In this document: piece by piece, positions 31,417 to 40,182 of the stretch
How positions within the stretch are numbered: the stretch's first letter is position 1
How the letters are laid out: the number at the start of each line of letters is the position of its first letter
NCBI GenBank assembly: GCA_958295745.1
Contig: OY282370.1
Span: 682,001-746,000 of the forward strand
Reading direction: 5' to 3'
Source of the DNA: an uncultured Acidimicrobiia bacterium
GTDB lineage: Bacteria > Actinomycetota > Acidimicrobiia > Spongiisociales > Spongiisociaceae
DNA: 64,000 nucleotides
Position numbers and translations under genes: made by a program
The notes under the pieces: model-generated
Database searches by the model: none
Told to the model about the DNA's origin: nothing
The model's input: the letters and a program-made list of their open reading frames with translations, nothing else

Positions 31417-31887
31417 GTGAGTGATGCCGCAACACGCCTGAAGGAGGCGATGGTGGATGCCTACGAGCCGTATGTGAGGGCCGAGGTGGCAAAACTGACA
31501 CGCGGCGGGGCGGACGAGCCCGAGCGGGCGAACGGGCCGGGGGCGCCGGAGGAACCGCACGGGTTGGAAGCGGCGATCGGCGAAGGCCGGAGGTGGTTGG
31601 AAACCGCCCTCGCCGAGATGCTGGGTCTTCCGTACTCCATGCAGGCCAGGGGGCCGCTCGAGCTGTTCCAGGAGGCCATGCGGTACCCGACCGGGGTTTT
31701 GGAGAAGGGCGGGTACCCTCCCGCTCCCAGGGACCGCACGGCCCGCAGCGCTCTGCCGGGCGATCTCTACGGACTCGCCCCCGCATCTTCCGAACGGCTG
31801 GGAGAGGAGGCCTGGCAGGCCCACCTGGCATGGGGAACGGCCAAGGCCGTTGCTATGACCAAGCGGAGCGGGGCGGGGCCGCTGTGA
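31417..31887 (+). CDS. Hypothetical protein
   Basis: A 156-residue protein without recognised domain, signal peptide or membrane helix. It is Ala/Glu/Gly-rich with an N-terminal amphipathic helix ('LKEAMVDAYEPYVRAEVAKL'), an acidic Pro-rich linker (33-50), a second helical section ('GRRWLETALAEMLGL') and 'PLELFQEAMRYPTGVLE'. The GTG start at 31417 lacks a strong ribosome-binding site. Its stop overlaps the start of the next gene (GTGA). Regular codon use and the overlap support it as a real gene in the envelope operon. Confidence 0.65.
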   Translation: MSDAATRLKEAMVDAYEPYVRAEVAKLTRGGADEPERANGPGAPEEPHGLEAAIGEGRRWLETALAEMLGLPYSMQARGPLELFQEAMRYPTGVLEKGGYPPAPRDRTARSALPGDLYGLAPASSERLGEEAWQAHLAWGTAKAVAMTKRSGAGPL

Positions 31888-32231
31888 GAAGGAAGCGGGC
31901 CGGTCTGCTGACCAGAAATCTCATGGACCGTTCCAAGCTAGAGGCGGGCTTGGAGCGGGCCGGCTGGAGCGCGGCGCCCCTGACCGGCCCCGACCTCCCC
32001 CCGGCGCTGGACGGCGTATTGGTGGACCTCGAGCATCCGGCGGCCCTGCCGGTGATCGCCGCCGCCGCGGCCGGCTCGGTGCGCTGCTTCGCCTACGGCC
32101 CGCACGTGAATAAGGAGGCACTCGAAACGGCCAGGAGGACGGGGGCCGACGAAGCCCTCCCCCGCTCGAAGGTGTTCCGGGACATCCCCGCCCTGGCCTC
32201 CCGTATGGAAGGGGGCGGCAGCCGGACGTGA
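31884..32231 (+). CDS. Hypothetical receiver-like small protein
   Basis: A 115-residue protein. It has the strand-helix rhythm of a Rossmann-like or degenerate response-regulator receiver fold: 'DGVLVDLEHPAALPVIAAAA' (strand with Asp, then helix), 'VRCFAYGPHVNKEALETARR' (strand, loop, helix) and 'GADEALPRSKVF'. The Lys in the last piece is where receivers carry theirs. The phosphate-accepting Asp set is not clearly complete, so it may be non-phosphorylated. The GTG at 31884 overlaps the preceding stop. Last gene of the run that starts with DUF3263. Confidence 0.6.
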   Translation: MRRKRAGLLTRNLMDRSKLEAGLERAGWSAAPLTGPDLPPALDGVLVDLEHPAALPVIAAAAAGSVRCFAYGPHVNKEALETARRTGADEALPRSKVFRDIPALASRMEGGGSRT

Positions 32232-32309
32232 TGATCCGGTGGAGTCGAAGGTGCGGCTCGGTCTGATCTGCCCGGCGGGCTTCGGGGAGGCCGGGTCGCG
32301 CCGGCGGGG

Positions 32310-32382
32310 CGCCCGCGGCAGGATTCGAACCTGCGGCCTACCGCTTAGGAGGCGGTTGCTCTATCCCCTGAGCTACGCGGGC
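32310..32382 (-). tRNA. tRNA-Arg (anticodon CCT)
   Basis: Read on the minus strand: acceptor GCCCGCG pairs with CGCGGGC (32317-32311), D arm GCTC/GAGC, anticodon stem ACCGC/GCGGT with loop CTCCTAA (anticodon CCT), T arm GCAGG-TTCGAAT-CCTGC, discriminator G at 32310. CCA is not encoded. It decodes AGG. Confidence 0.95.
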
Positions 32383-32394
32383 CGACTTCGGATT

Positions 32395-33126
32395 TTAGCC
32401 CGACTCTCCGAGGTAGGCCCGGCGCATTTCGGGGTTGGCCAGCAGGTTGGCGGCGGTGTCGGCCAGAACCACCCGGCCGGTCTGGAGCACGTAGCCGTAG
32501 TCGGCGATCGACAGCGCCATGTTGGCGTTCTGCTCCACCACGAACACCGTGGTGCCGGCTTCGTTGATCTGCTGGATCAGCTCGAAGTTCTGGGCCACCA
32601 GGACCGGCGCCAAGCCCATGGACGGCTCGTCCATCAGGAGCACCTTGGGATCGGCCATGAGAGCCCTGCCCACCGCCGCCATCTGCTGCTCGCCCCCGGA
32701 GAGCGTCCCGGCCCGCTGGCCCAGCCGTTCCTTCAGCCGAGGGAACATCTCCAGCACCCGGTCGTAGTCGGCGGACATGTCGCCGCTGCGCAGGTAGGCG
32801 CCGATCTCCAGGTTCTCCTTCACGGTCATGCGCTTGAAGAGGCGGCGGTTCTCGGGAACCATCGACACCCCCAACTTCACGATGTCGGCGGTGCGCCAGC
32901 CGTTGACCGACTCCCCGCCCACCAACACGTCGCCGGCGGTGGGAACCACCATGCCGAGGACGGTCTTGAGGGTGGTGGTCTTACCAGAGGCGTTGCCGCC
33001 CAGCAGGCATACGATCTGCCCCTCCCTGATCGAGATGTCCACGTCCTTGAGGATGTGGACCGGCCCGTAATGGGTGTGCACGCCGCGGAACTCGAGCACC
33101 GGGGCGCCGTCCGCCGGTCTGCTCAT
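32395..33126 (-). CDS. livF: Branched-chain amino acid ABC transporter ATPase LivF
   Basis: A 243-residue ABC ATPase with Walker A 'GGNASGKT', Q-loop region, signature 'LSGGEQQM', Walker B 'VLLMDEPS' and switch His replaced by Gln-Asn ('VVEQNANMAL'), the LivF hallmark. It supplies energy for uptake of leucine, isoleucine, valine or related amides together with LivG. Asn-Ala in place of the more usual Asn-Gly in Walker A is tolerated. The ATG overlaps the livG stop by four bases. It is the last gene of the liv operon and ends 12 bases from the tRNA-Arg gene. Confidence 0.93.
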   Translation of the reverse strand: MSRPADGAPVLEFRGVHTHYGPVHILKDVDISIREGQIVCLLGGNASGKTTTLKTVLGMVVPTAGDVLVGGESVNGWRTADIVKLGVSMVPENRRLFKRMTVKENLEIGAYLRSGDMSADYDRVLEMFPRLKERLGQRAGTLSGGEQQMAAVGRALMADPKVLLMDEPSMGLAPVLVAQNFELIQQINEAGTTVFVVEQNANMALSIADYGYVLQTGRVVLADTAANLLANPEMRRAYLGESG

Positions 33127-33908
33127 CGTCCGGCCCCCGCCGGGCGGCCCAGATAGGCCTCGATGACCTCCGCGTTGGTGGAGACCTCTTCGTAGGCGCC
33201 TTCGGCGATCTTGACCCCGTGGTCGAGCACCGCCACCCGGTCGCTCACGTCCCTGACCACGCCCATGTCGTGTTCTATGACCACCACCGTGAAGCCTTGC
33301 TCGTCGCGCAGCTTGCGTATCAGCCCGGTCAGCTCGGCCGTCTCCCGGGGGTTCATTCCGGCCACCGGCTCGTCGAGCAGCAGGAGTTTGGGGCGGGTGG
33401 CCATGGCGCGGGCGATCTCGAGGCGGCGCCGGTTGGCGTATGACAGCGACATGGCGGGCTGATCGAACCGATACCCCACCAGCCTCGAACCGAAGAAGGA
33501 CAGTATCTCCCTGGCCCGCTCCTCGATCTCCGCCTCCTCCCGGCGCATGAACGGGGTGCGAAGGATGGCCCGGAAGATGCCCGACCGGGTGCGGCAGTGC
33601 TGCGCCACCATGACGTTCTCGAGCACCGTCATGTCGGGGAACAGCCGGACGTTCTGAAAGGTGCGGGCGATGCCGGCCTTGGTTATCTCACTCGCTTCGA
33701 GGCCCGCGATGCTCTTCCCTTCGAAGAGGATATCCCCCCGGTCGGGCAGGAAGAGCCCGGTCACCACGTTGAAGAAGGAGGTCTTCCCCGCCCCGTTGGG
33801 GCCTATCACCGATACGATCTCGCCCTCGTCGACATGCAGATCCACCCCGGCCAGGGCCTGGACGCCGCCGAACGACTTGCGCAGGCCGCGGATTTCCAGC
33901 ATCGCCAT
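33123..33908 (-). CDS. livG: Branched-chain amino acid ABC transporter ATPase LivG
   Basis: A 261-residue ABC ATPase with Walker A 'GPNGAGKT', the LivG-type insert 'FQNVRLFPDMTVLENVMVAQ', a signature region reading 'LSYANRRRLEIARAM' (LSYGxQRR type), Walker B 'LLLLDEPVAGMNP' and the switch 'VIEHDMGVV'. The ATG at 33908 shares a base with the livM stop (TGATG), so translation is coupled. A longer open frame upstream to 35318 lies inside livM and is not real. Confidence 0.93.
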   Translation of the reverse strand: MAMLEIRGLRKSFGGVQALAGVDLHVDEGEIVSVIGPNGAGKTSFFNVVTGLFLPDRGDILFEGKSIAGLEASEITKAGIARTFQNVRLFPDMTVLENVMVAQHCRTRSGIFRAILRTPFMRREEAEIEERAREILSFFGSRLVGYRFDQPAMSLSYANRRRLEIARAMATRPKLLLLDEPVAGMNPRETAELTGLIRKLRDEQGFTVVVIEHDMGVVRDVSDRVAVLDHGVKIAEGAYEEVSTNAEVIEAYLGRPAGAGR

Positions 33909-35680
33909 CAGCTCTCCGCCTGTCTCCCGCCGCCCGGCCCATCCTGCCCCCCCGTGAACGCCCCTCCCTTTTGCAGCCAGGCGTCCTGGGTCAGCTCGTG
34001 GCTGTGCAGCTCGCGGGACCTCCGCTTGCTGGGAACCAGACCCTCGGGCCGGCGCAGCATCATGAAGATCAGCAGCGCTCCGTAGATGAGCAGCTTGAAC
34101 TGGGCGAACTCCTGCAGGAGGCCCGGAACGTTGGGGCCTCCGAGCACCCCGATCAACACCACAGCCCCCACCGCCACCCCCGGGATGTTGCCCATGCCCC
34201 CCACGATCACCACCACCAGGATGATGATCGACACCAGCAGCTCGAAGGAGCTGGGAAACACCGAACCCACCTTGGCGGCGAACAGGGCGCCTGCGAACCC
34301 GGCCAGCACCGCCCCCACGATGAAGGCATTCAGCTTGGCCGCCACGATGTTGATGCCCATGGCCTCGGCCACCGTCTCGTCCTCCCGCAGGGCCGTCCAG
34401 GCCCGGCCGATGCGCGACTCCTGCAGCGACCAGGAGATCCAGGCCGAAATAATCACGAAGAAGAGGGCGAAGTAGAGCACCCCTTCGGGGCCCACCCCGC
34501 TGACCGTGGTGAACCCGAGCGGAATCCCCGGGATGTTCTGAACCCCCTGTGCGCCTCCGAAAGTGTGGGACAGCCAGTCGGACAAGAACAGGATGCGGAC
34601 TATCTCCCCGAAGCCGAGGGTGACGATGGCCAGGTAGTCGCCGCGCATGCGGATCACCGGGGTGCCGACCAGCAGCCCGGCCAGCGCCGTCATGACGATC
34701 GCCACGGGCAGGGCGGCCCACCAGGACCATTCCAGAGTGAATCGGGGCGAGATGGGAGATGTCAAGACCCCGACGGTGTAGGCGCCCACCGCGAAGAAGG
34801 CCACATACCCCAGGTCCAGCATCCCGGCCAGCCCCACCACGATGTTGAGGCCCAGGCCCATCAACAGGAACAACCCTACGTTGGCCAGCACCTCCGACAG
34901 CAGGCTGCCGAGCAGCTGCGGGAGGATGATCAGGAAGACCAGCACCAGGACCGCCAGCCAGATCGAGTTGCGGGTGCGCCGCCCGACGTCGGCCGCGAAC
35001 AGGCGCTCCCGCATCCTGCCCATTCCGCCCTTCGTTCGCTCCGCAAGCACCCATACCACCGCCGCCAGCACCACGGCGGCCCACCACTCGAGCGCCCTCC
35101 GGGTGAACATCAAGTCCGCCGCCGCCTCCAGCCGGATCTGCCGCAGCACCTGTGAGATCACCTGCCCGAGGAGGGCTGCCACCACCACCCATTCCACCGC
35201 CAGTATCGAACGCCGCCGCCCGGAAGGAGACATCAGGTGCATCAGGCCGCCCGCCAACCCCAGCACCGCCGGAACCCCTGCGGTCACCGCCAGCCCGCCG
35301 GGGACTCCTCTCCCCCACGTGAGCAGCTCCACCATCCGCGCCGAGAAAGACACGAACACATCACGCATGTCGAAGGCGTTCACGAGGACGGTGAACACAC
35401 TCAGAACCGCCCCGCCCATCAGCCCCGCAAAGGCGCCCGCCGCCGCATTGTGGAGGCCTTTGGGCGGCGCCTCCATGCCTTCGAGCACCGGAGTGTTGGA
35501 GGCCTGGTATCCGGCTATCGGCAAGAACCACAGCAGCATCAGGTAGCCGAGGCTCAGTACCGGATATATGAGCGGGCGGTCGTCGAAAGCTTCCAGCATC
35601 CCCACCGCGGCGGTGAACACCGGCGCCGCCCCCGCCATCCACCCCCAGCGGAGCATCCGGCGGAGATCGATCGATGTCAT
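33908..35680 (-). CDS. livM: Branched-chain amino acid ABC transporter permease LivM, N-terminally extended
   Basis: A 590-residue permease. The C-terminal 330 residues are classical LivM ('GLNIVVGLAGMLDLGYVAFF', 'MRGDYLAIVTLGFGEIVRIL', 'RDETVAEAMGIN' coupling region reading EDETVAEAMG, 'GFAGALFAAKVG'). The first 240 or so residues are an additional membrane section of about six hydrophobic segments that ordinary LivM proteins of 300-420 residues lack; its role is unknown. The ATG at 35680 overlaps the livH stop by four bases, which supports this start and therefore the extension. Confidence 0.88.
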   Translation of the reverse strand: MTSIDLRRMLRWGWMAGAAPVFTAAVGMLEAFDDRPLIYPVLSLGYLMLLWFLPIAGYQASNTPVLEGMEAPPKGLHNAAAGAFAGLMGGAVLSVFTVLVNAFDMRDVFVSFSARMVELLTWGRGVPGGLAVTAGVPAVLGLAGGLMHLMSPSGRRRSILAVEWVVVAALLGQVISQVLRQIRLEAAADLMFTRRALEWWAAVVLAAVVWVLAERTKGGMGRMRERLFAADVGRRTRNSIWLAVLVLVFLIILPQLLGSLLSEVLANVGLFLLMGLGLNIVVGLAGMLDLGYVAFFAVGAYTVGVLTSPISPRFTLEWSWWAALPVAIVMTALAGLLVGTPVIRMRGDYLAIVTLGFGEIVRILFLSDWLSHTFGGAQGVQNIPGIPLGFTTVSGVGPEGVLYFALFFVIISAWISWSLQESRIGRAWTALREDETVAEAMGINIVAAKLNAFIVGAVLAGFAGALFAAKVGSVFPSSFELLVSIIILVVVIVGGMGNIPGVAVGAVVLIGVLGGPNVPGLLQEFAQFKLLIYGALLIFMMLRRPEGLVPSKRRSRELHSHELTQDAWLQKGGAFTGGQDGPGGGRQAES

Positions 35681-36774
35681 GCCCGGTCCTCGGCCGACAG
35701 CCGCTCCCCGAAAAGGCCGGTGGGCTTGAAGATCAGCACCAGCACCAGGGCGGTGAAGGCCACCACGTCTTTGAGCTGGGAGACACCGGGGATGCCGAAA
35801 CCGGCCAGTACCAGCTGCGGGCCCACCCCTTCGAACAGGCCCAGCAGGACCCCTCCGGCCATCGCTCCGGTCAGATTCCCCACTCCGCCCAGCACCGCCG
35901 CGGTGAAGGCCTTGATGCCCGGGAGGAACCCGGTGATGAACGAGACGCCCCTGAACAGCAGGGCCCACAGGGTGCCGGCTATCCCCGCCATGGCACCTCC
36001 CACCGCGAAGGTGGCCACGATGGTGCGGTCCACGTCGATCCCCATCAGAGCCGCCATCTCCTTGTCCTCGGCCACCGCCCGGATGGAGCGTCCGGTCCGG
36101 GTCTTCTCCACGAACAGGTAGAGACCGATCATCGCCGCCGCCCCCACCACGATCACCACCAGCTTGGTGACCTCTATCTGGAGGCCGAGTATCCCGATCC
36201 GGTTCCGCATGTAGTCGGGGGGCGGGGGATAGTTCTTCACCGCCACCCCGAACAGCCCGGCGAAGGTGTACTGGAGGAAGAAGGAGATGCCGATCGAGGT
36301 GATGAGAGGAATCAGGCGCGGCGAGCCGCGCAGCGGCCGGTAGGCAACCCGTTCCACGATCACCGCCACCAGGGCGGAGGTCAGGATGGATGTGACCAGC
36401 ACCAGCAGGACGGAAAGGACGAAGTCGGTCTCCCAGAACCGTATGTCCCACAGGTAGTTGGCGACGAAGAAGCCCACCATGCCCCCCGCCATGAACACTT
36501 CCCCGTGGGCGAAGTTGATGAACCCGAGCACCCCGTAGACCATCGAGTAACCGAGGGCGATCAGACCGTACATGGCGCCTTGGGCGATCCCGGCTACCAC
36601 CAAGTCGCGCCAAGCTTCGCCGGTGGGGCCCTCGCCGGCGATGCCCTGGACGACCGTTCCGGCCACCCCCCAGACCAGCACCACGAGCGCGCCGATGCGG
36701 ACGATCCAGAGAAAGGCGTCGACCCACCCCGGACGCCGCTTGTAGCGCCCCGCGCCGGCGGCAGATGCAGTCAC
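35677..36774 (-). CDS. livH: Branched-chain amino acid ABC transporter permease LivH
   Basis: A 365-residue permease of the LivH family: 'GIAQGAMYGLIALGYSMVYG', 'GFINFAHGEVFMAGGM', the coupling-helix region 'RAVAEDKEMAALMGID' and 'GFLPGIKAFTAAVLGGVGNL'. An N-terminal section of about 60 residues contains one further hydrophobic helix. Forms the membrane channel together with LivM. ATG at 36774, 47 bases downstream of the substrate-binding protein gene in the same direction. Confidence 0.92.
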   Translation of the reverse strand: MTASAAGAGRYKRRPGWVDAFLWIVRIGALVVLVWGVAGTVVQGIAGEGPTGEAWRDLVVAGIAQGAMYGLIALGYSMVYGVLGFINFAHGEVFMAGGMVGFFVANYLWDIRFWETDFVLSVLLVLVTSILTSALVAVIVERVAYRPLRGSPRLIPLITSIGISFFLQYTFAGLFGVAVKNYPPPPDYMRNRIGILGLQIEVTKLVVIVVGAAAMIGLYLFVEKTRTGRSIRAVAEDKEMAALMGIDVDRTIVATFAVGGAMAGIAGTLWALLFRGVSFITGFLPGIKAFTAAVLGGVGNLTGAMAGGVLLGLFEGVGPQLVLAGFGIPGVSQLKDVVAFTALVLVLIFKPTGLFGERLSAEDRA

Positions 36775-36821
36775 AGGGCGACTATATCAAAAACGCCTTC
36801 GGAAACCCGCCATCCGGGGGA

Positions 36822-39206
36822 TCAGGGGGCGTAGCCGAAGACCACGTTGTTCTTGCCTGCTTCCACGTCCCGCGAATCGGTGTGATGCACCACCGTGATG
36901 AGCTGCGCGCCGCAGTCGCCGAACTCGTCGCAGTCGATCCGTCCGATGATCCCGTCGATGATCGTGCGGTTCAGCTCGTCCCGGAGCCGGGCCCGGTCGA
37001 TGTAGACGGTGCCGTCGGACTCCACCGCCACCCGGTCGATGGCCCGCAGCAGCATGGTCGCGGCGTCGTAGGAGTGGGCCCAGAAAGACGCCGACGGGGC
37101 GGCTCCGTACTCGGCCTGGTACGCCGCCAGGAAATCATCGGCCGTCTTGTCGGTGATGGTGTTGCGGTTGGCGCCGTACCGCAGGTCGGGACCCGACATG
37201 TAGACCCCCTCCGCCTCCGGCAACTCCATGAAGTTGTCCGTCAGCAAACCGTCCGCCGCGATCAGCTCCACATCCTCCAGACCCGACACACCCCTCACCT
37301 GCTGGACTATGAAACCGCCCTCCGGCATGAAGATCGGGAAGAAGATGGCCTGCGGTTGACCGGCGGCCACCTCGGTCAGGACCGCGGTCATGTCGGTGTC
37401 GCCCTTGTTCACCGCCGTGAACACGGAAACCTCTCCGCCTTCCCGCTCGAAGGCGTCCTTGAAAGCCTGCGCCAGACCCTGCGTATAGGGATCGCCGTCG
37501 TGGATGGCCGCCGCCCGGTTCAAACCCAGCTCATCCAACACGAACCGCGCCACCGCCGCGCCTTGGTAAAGGTCGTTGTGGGCCGTCCGGTAATAACCCG
37601 GCTGGTAGGCCGAACCCGCCGTACCGGCCAGATCCGAAGTCAACGCCGGAGACGTATTCGACGGCGAGATCATCACCATCCCCGCATCCGAGATCAACGG
37701 CGAAGCCGCCACCGCCGCCCCCGAACACGAAGTACCGATCACCCCCACCACACTCCTGTCGGAAACGATCGTCTGGGCGGCTGCCTGGCCCCCGTCCGCC
37801 GAGCACAGATCATCCATACCCGTACCGAGAGACACCTCACGGCCCGCCACCGGCCCGTAATCGGCAATCGCCAGCTCCACCCCCCGCTGGTTGGGAATCC
37901 CCAAGAACGCCACATCCCCGCTGATCGCATTCAACGACCGGATCTGGATCATCTCACCAGGATCGACCTCCACCGCCCCCATCTCACCCGCCGTGAACTC
38001 CGTGACCATCGGAACGGAGGGGGCGAAATCGAAGACCACGTTGTTCTTGCCCGCTTCCACGTCCCGCGAATCGGTGTGATGCACCACCGTGATGAGCTGC
38101 GCACCGCAGTCGCCGAAGCGGTCGCAGGATATCTCGCCGATGATCCCGTCGATGTTGGTCTGGTCGAGCTCGTCCCGGAGCCGGGCCCGGTCGATGTATA
38201 CGGTGCCGCCGGACTCCACCGCCACCCGGTCGATGGCCCGCAGCAGCATGGTCGCCGCGTCGTAGGAGTGGGCCCAGAAAGACGCCGACGGGGCCTCTCC
38301 GTACTCGGCCTGGTACGCCGCCAGGAAATCATCGGCCGTCTTGCCCGTCACGTTGTTGCGGTTGGCCCCGTACCGCAGGTCGGGACCCGACATGTAGACC
38401 CCCTCCGACTCCGGCAGCTCCATGAAGTTGTCCGTCAACAAACCATCCGCCGCGATCAGCTCCACATCCTCCAGACCCGACACACCACCCACCTGCTGGA
38501 CTATGAAACCGCCCTCCGGCATGAAGATCGGGAAGAAGATGGCCTGCGGACCTCCCGCCGATACTTCGGTCAACACCGCGGTCATGTCGGTGTCGCCCTT
38601 GTTCACCGCCGTGAACACCGACACCACTCCCCCCAGCTCCTCGAAGGCGGCCCGGAAGGCCTGCGCCAGACCCTGCGTATAAGGATCGCCGTCGTGGATG
38701 GCCGCCGCCCGGTTGAAACCCAGCTCGTTGCGCACGAACAAGGCGACCGCCCGGCCCTGGTACAGGTCGTTGTGGGCCGTCCGGTAATAACCCGGCTGGT
38801 AGGCCGAACCCGCCGTACCGGCCAGATCCGAAGTCAACGCCGGAGACGTATTCGACGGCGAGATCATCACCATCCCCGCATCCGAGATCAACGGCGAAGC
38901 CGCCACCGCCGCACCCGAACACGAAGTACCGATCACCCCCACCACACTTCTATCAGCCACTATCGACTGAGCGGCCGCCTGACCCCCGTCCGCCGAGCAC
39001 AGATCGTCCATACCCGTCCCGAGAGACACCTCACGGCCCGCCACCGGCCCGTAATCGGCAATCGCCAGCTCCACCCCCCGCTGGTTGGGAATCCCCAAGA
39101 ACGCCACATCCCCGCTGATCGCATTCAGCGACCGGATCTGGATCATCTCACCAGACGACACCTCCACCGCCCCCAGATCACCCGCCGTGAACTCCTCGAC
39201 CACCTG
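36822..39206 (-). repeat. 1194-bp in-frame tandem duplication within the livJ-type gene
   Basis: The sequence CCCGCCGTGAACTCC occurs at 37987 and again at 39181, exactly 1194 bases (398 codons) apart, and long stretches between (for example around 37600-37730 and 38800-38930) are nearly identical at the nucleotide level. The duplication covers one entire binding domain. Differences are clustered in a few surface-like segments and in the last 120 codons. Confidence 0.9.
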
Positions 39207-39350
39207 CAGGGCAACGGTCGTCGTAGGCGCTTCCTGCGTCGTCGCAACAGGAGGAGCAGTCGTCGCAGGGCTCTCGGTAGATGGTTCATCCCCGCCGCAC
39301 GCCGCCGCCGCCAAAGCCAACACCAACCCGAGGGCCATCAGCCTCCGCAT
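36822..39350 (-). CDS. livJ: Branched-chain amino acid-type binding lipoprotein with two tandem domains
   Basis: An 842-residue lipoprotein; the family is normally about 400. The N-terminus has a lipobox (LAAAAC, Cys18), then a Thr/Pro-rich linker. Two complete type I periplasmic-binding (Peripla_BP_6) domains follow, each opening with 'EFTAG' and containing 'GVIGTSCSGAAVAASPLISD', 'YYRTAHNDLYQG', 'IHDGDPYTQGLAQAF' and 'GLLTDNFMELPE'. By eye about 33 residues differ over roughly 395, so the domains are about 92 percent identical. The unit is 1194 bases, joined in frame without a linker. It feeds the LivHMGF permease encoded directly downstream. ATG at 39350 with GGGGAGGG upstream. Confidence 0.9.
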   Translation of the reverse strand: MRRLMALGLVLALAAAACGGDEPSTESPATTAPPVATTQEAPTTTVALQVVEEFTAGDLGAVEVSSGEMIQIRSLNAISGDVAFLGIPNQRGVELAIADYGPVAGREVSLGTGMDDLCSADGGQAAAQSIVADRSVVGVIGTSCSGAAVAASPLISDAGMVMISPSNTSPALTSDLAGTAGSAYQPGYYRTAHNDLYQGRAVALFVRNELGFNRAAAIHDGDPYTQGLAQAFRAAFEELGGVVSVFTAVNKGDTDMTAVLTEVSAGGPQAIFFPIFMPEGGFIVQQVGGVSGLEDVELIAADGLLTDNFMELPESEGVYMSGPDLRYGANRNNVTGKTADDFLAAYQAEYGEAPSASFWAHSYDAATMLLRAIDRVAVESGGTVYIDRARLRDELDQTNIDGIIGEISCDRFGDCGAQLITVVHHTDSRDVEAGKNNVVFDFAPSVPMVTEFTAGEMGAVEVDPGEMIQIRSLNAISGDVAFLGIPNQRGVELAIADYGPVAGREVSLGTGMDDLCSADGGQAAAQTIVSDRSVVGVIGTSCSGAAVAASPLISDAGMVMISPSNTSPALTSDLAGTAGSAYQPGYYRTAHNDLYQGAAVARFVLDELGLNRAAAIHDGDPYTQGLAQAFKDAFEREGGEVSVFTAVNKGDTDMTAVLTEVAAGQPQAIFFPIFMPEGGFIVQQVRGVSGLEDVELIAADGLLTDNFMELPEAEGVYMSGPDLRYGANRNTITDKTADDFLAAYQAEYGAAPSASFWAHSYDAATMLLRAIDRVAVESDGTVYIDRARLRDELNRTIIDGIIGRIDCDEFGDCGAQLITVVHHTDSRDVEAGKNNVVFGYAP

Positions 39351-39426
39351 AGTTCCCTCCCCTTTCTGAGCCGGTCCTCCATGGAAAACCGGACCAATAA
39401 ACAATTCATGGGCAATCCCCACCCTG

Positions 39427-39432
39427 ATTATA
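39427..39432 (-). promoter_or_regulatory. Probable -10 element of the liv operon
   Basis: On the minus strand a perfect TATAAT lies at 39432-39427, just after the rlmB stop codon and 77 bases upstream of the binding-protein ATG. No good -35 hexamer is seen at the standard distance (it would fall in the end of rlmB), so only the -10 is claimed. A GGTCC/GGACC inverted repeat follows in the leader near 39385-39407. Confidence 0.4.
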
Positions 39433-39435
39433 AAC

Positions 39436-40182
39436 TTACCCTCGTGCTTCTGCGCGCCGGACCCGGAGCACCTCGAAGCAGGCCAGCGCCGCCGCCACCG
39501 ACGCGTTGAGGCCGGCCGCACCCGCCGTCATGGGAATCGACACCATCTCGTCGAGGCGCTGCCGCACCAGACGGCCCAGACCCCGGCCTTCGGCCCCCAC
39601 GAACAGCGCCACCGGCTCGGACAGCAGGTCGAGGCCGAACAACGTCCGGTCGGCGCCGGGATCCAGACCCACCGTCCAGACCCCGGACCCGGAAGCCCGC
39701 CGGACCGTGTCCGCCACCGAAGACACCGAAGCCACCGGGAGGTGCTCGAGGGCCCCCGCCGCCGCCTTGAAGGCCAGGGCGGAGAGGGGCGCCGCCCGGC
39801 GCCGGGGCACGACCATACCCGTCATCCCCGCCGCCCAGGCCGAGCGGGCGATCGCTCCCGCGTTGCGGGGATCCTCCAGATGGTCGAGCACGAGGAGAGC
39901 CGGTTCGGGGCCGCGGGGGCGGCGGGTCAGCACTTCGTCCAGGGAGGCGAACGGGATCGGCCGGGCCTTCGCCACCAGGCCCTGGGGTGATTCGGTTGCG
40001 GCCAGCGGCCCGACCGCGTCCACCAGCTCGACCTCGGCCCCCGAACGGCGGGCCTCGGCGGCCAAACCCTCGGAATCCCGGCGGGTGCGCTCCACGTAGA
40101 GCACGGTCACCCTCCCGGCCGCCAAGGCGGCCCGGACCGCATGAACCCCCTCAACCCTACCGCCGATACCAGCGGACGCCAT
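39436..40182 (-). CDS. rlmB: 23S rRNA (guanosine-2'-O-)-methyltransferase RlmB
   Basis: A 248-residue SpoU/TrmH-family (SPOUT) methyltransferase with a short N-terminal L30e-like substrate-binding domain ('GIGGRVEGVHAVRAALAAG'). Motif 1 is 'LDHLEDPRNAGAIARSA', motif 2 'FVGAEGRGL', motif 3 'SIPMTAGAAGLNASVAAAL'. In motif 3 the usual SLNVS reads GLNAS, a mild deviation. It 2'-O-methylates a guanosine of the 23S rRNA peptidyl-transferase centre (G2251 in E. coli) or a related site. The gene overlaps the end of cysS by 26 bases, the same neighbours as in mycobacteria. Confidence 0.9.
   Translation of the reverse strand: MASAGIGGRVEGVHAVRAALAAGRVTVLYVERTRRDSEGLAAEARRSGAEVELVDAVGPLAATESPQGLVAKARPIPFASLDEVLTRRPRGPEPALLVLDHLEDPRNAGAIARSAWAAGMTGMVVPRRRAAPLSALAFKAAAGALEHLPVASVSSVADTVRRASGSGVWTVGLDPGADRTLFGLDLLSEPVALFVGAEGRGLGRLVRQRLDEMVSIPMTAGAAGLNASVAAALACFEVLRVRRAEARG

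Noticed and set aside
36765-39509. 914-codon plus-strand frame opposite the binding-protein gene
   Set aside because: Arg/His-rich shadow of the duplicated livJ; the minus strand has a lipobox, binding domains and an operon context.
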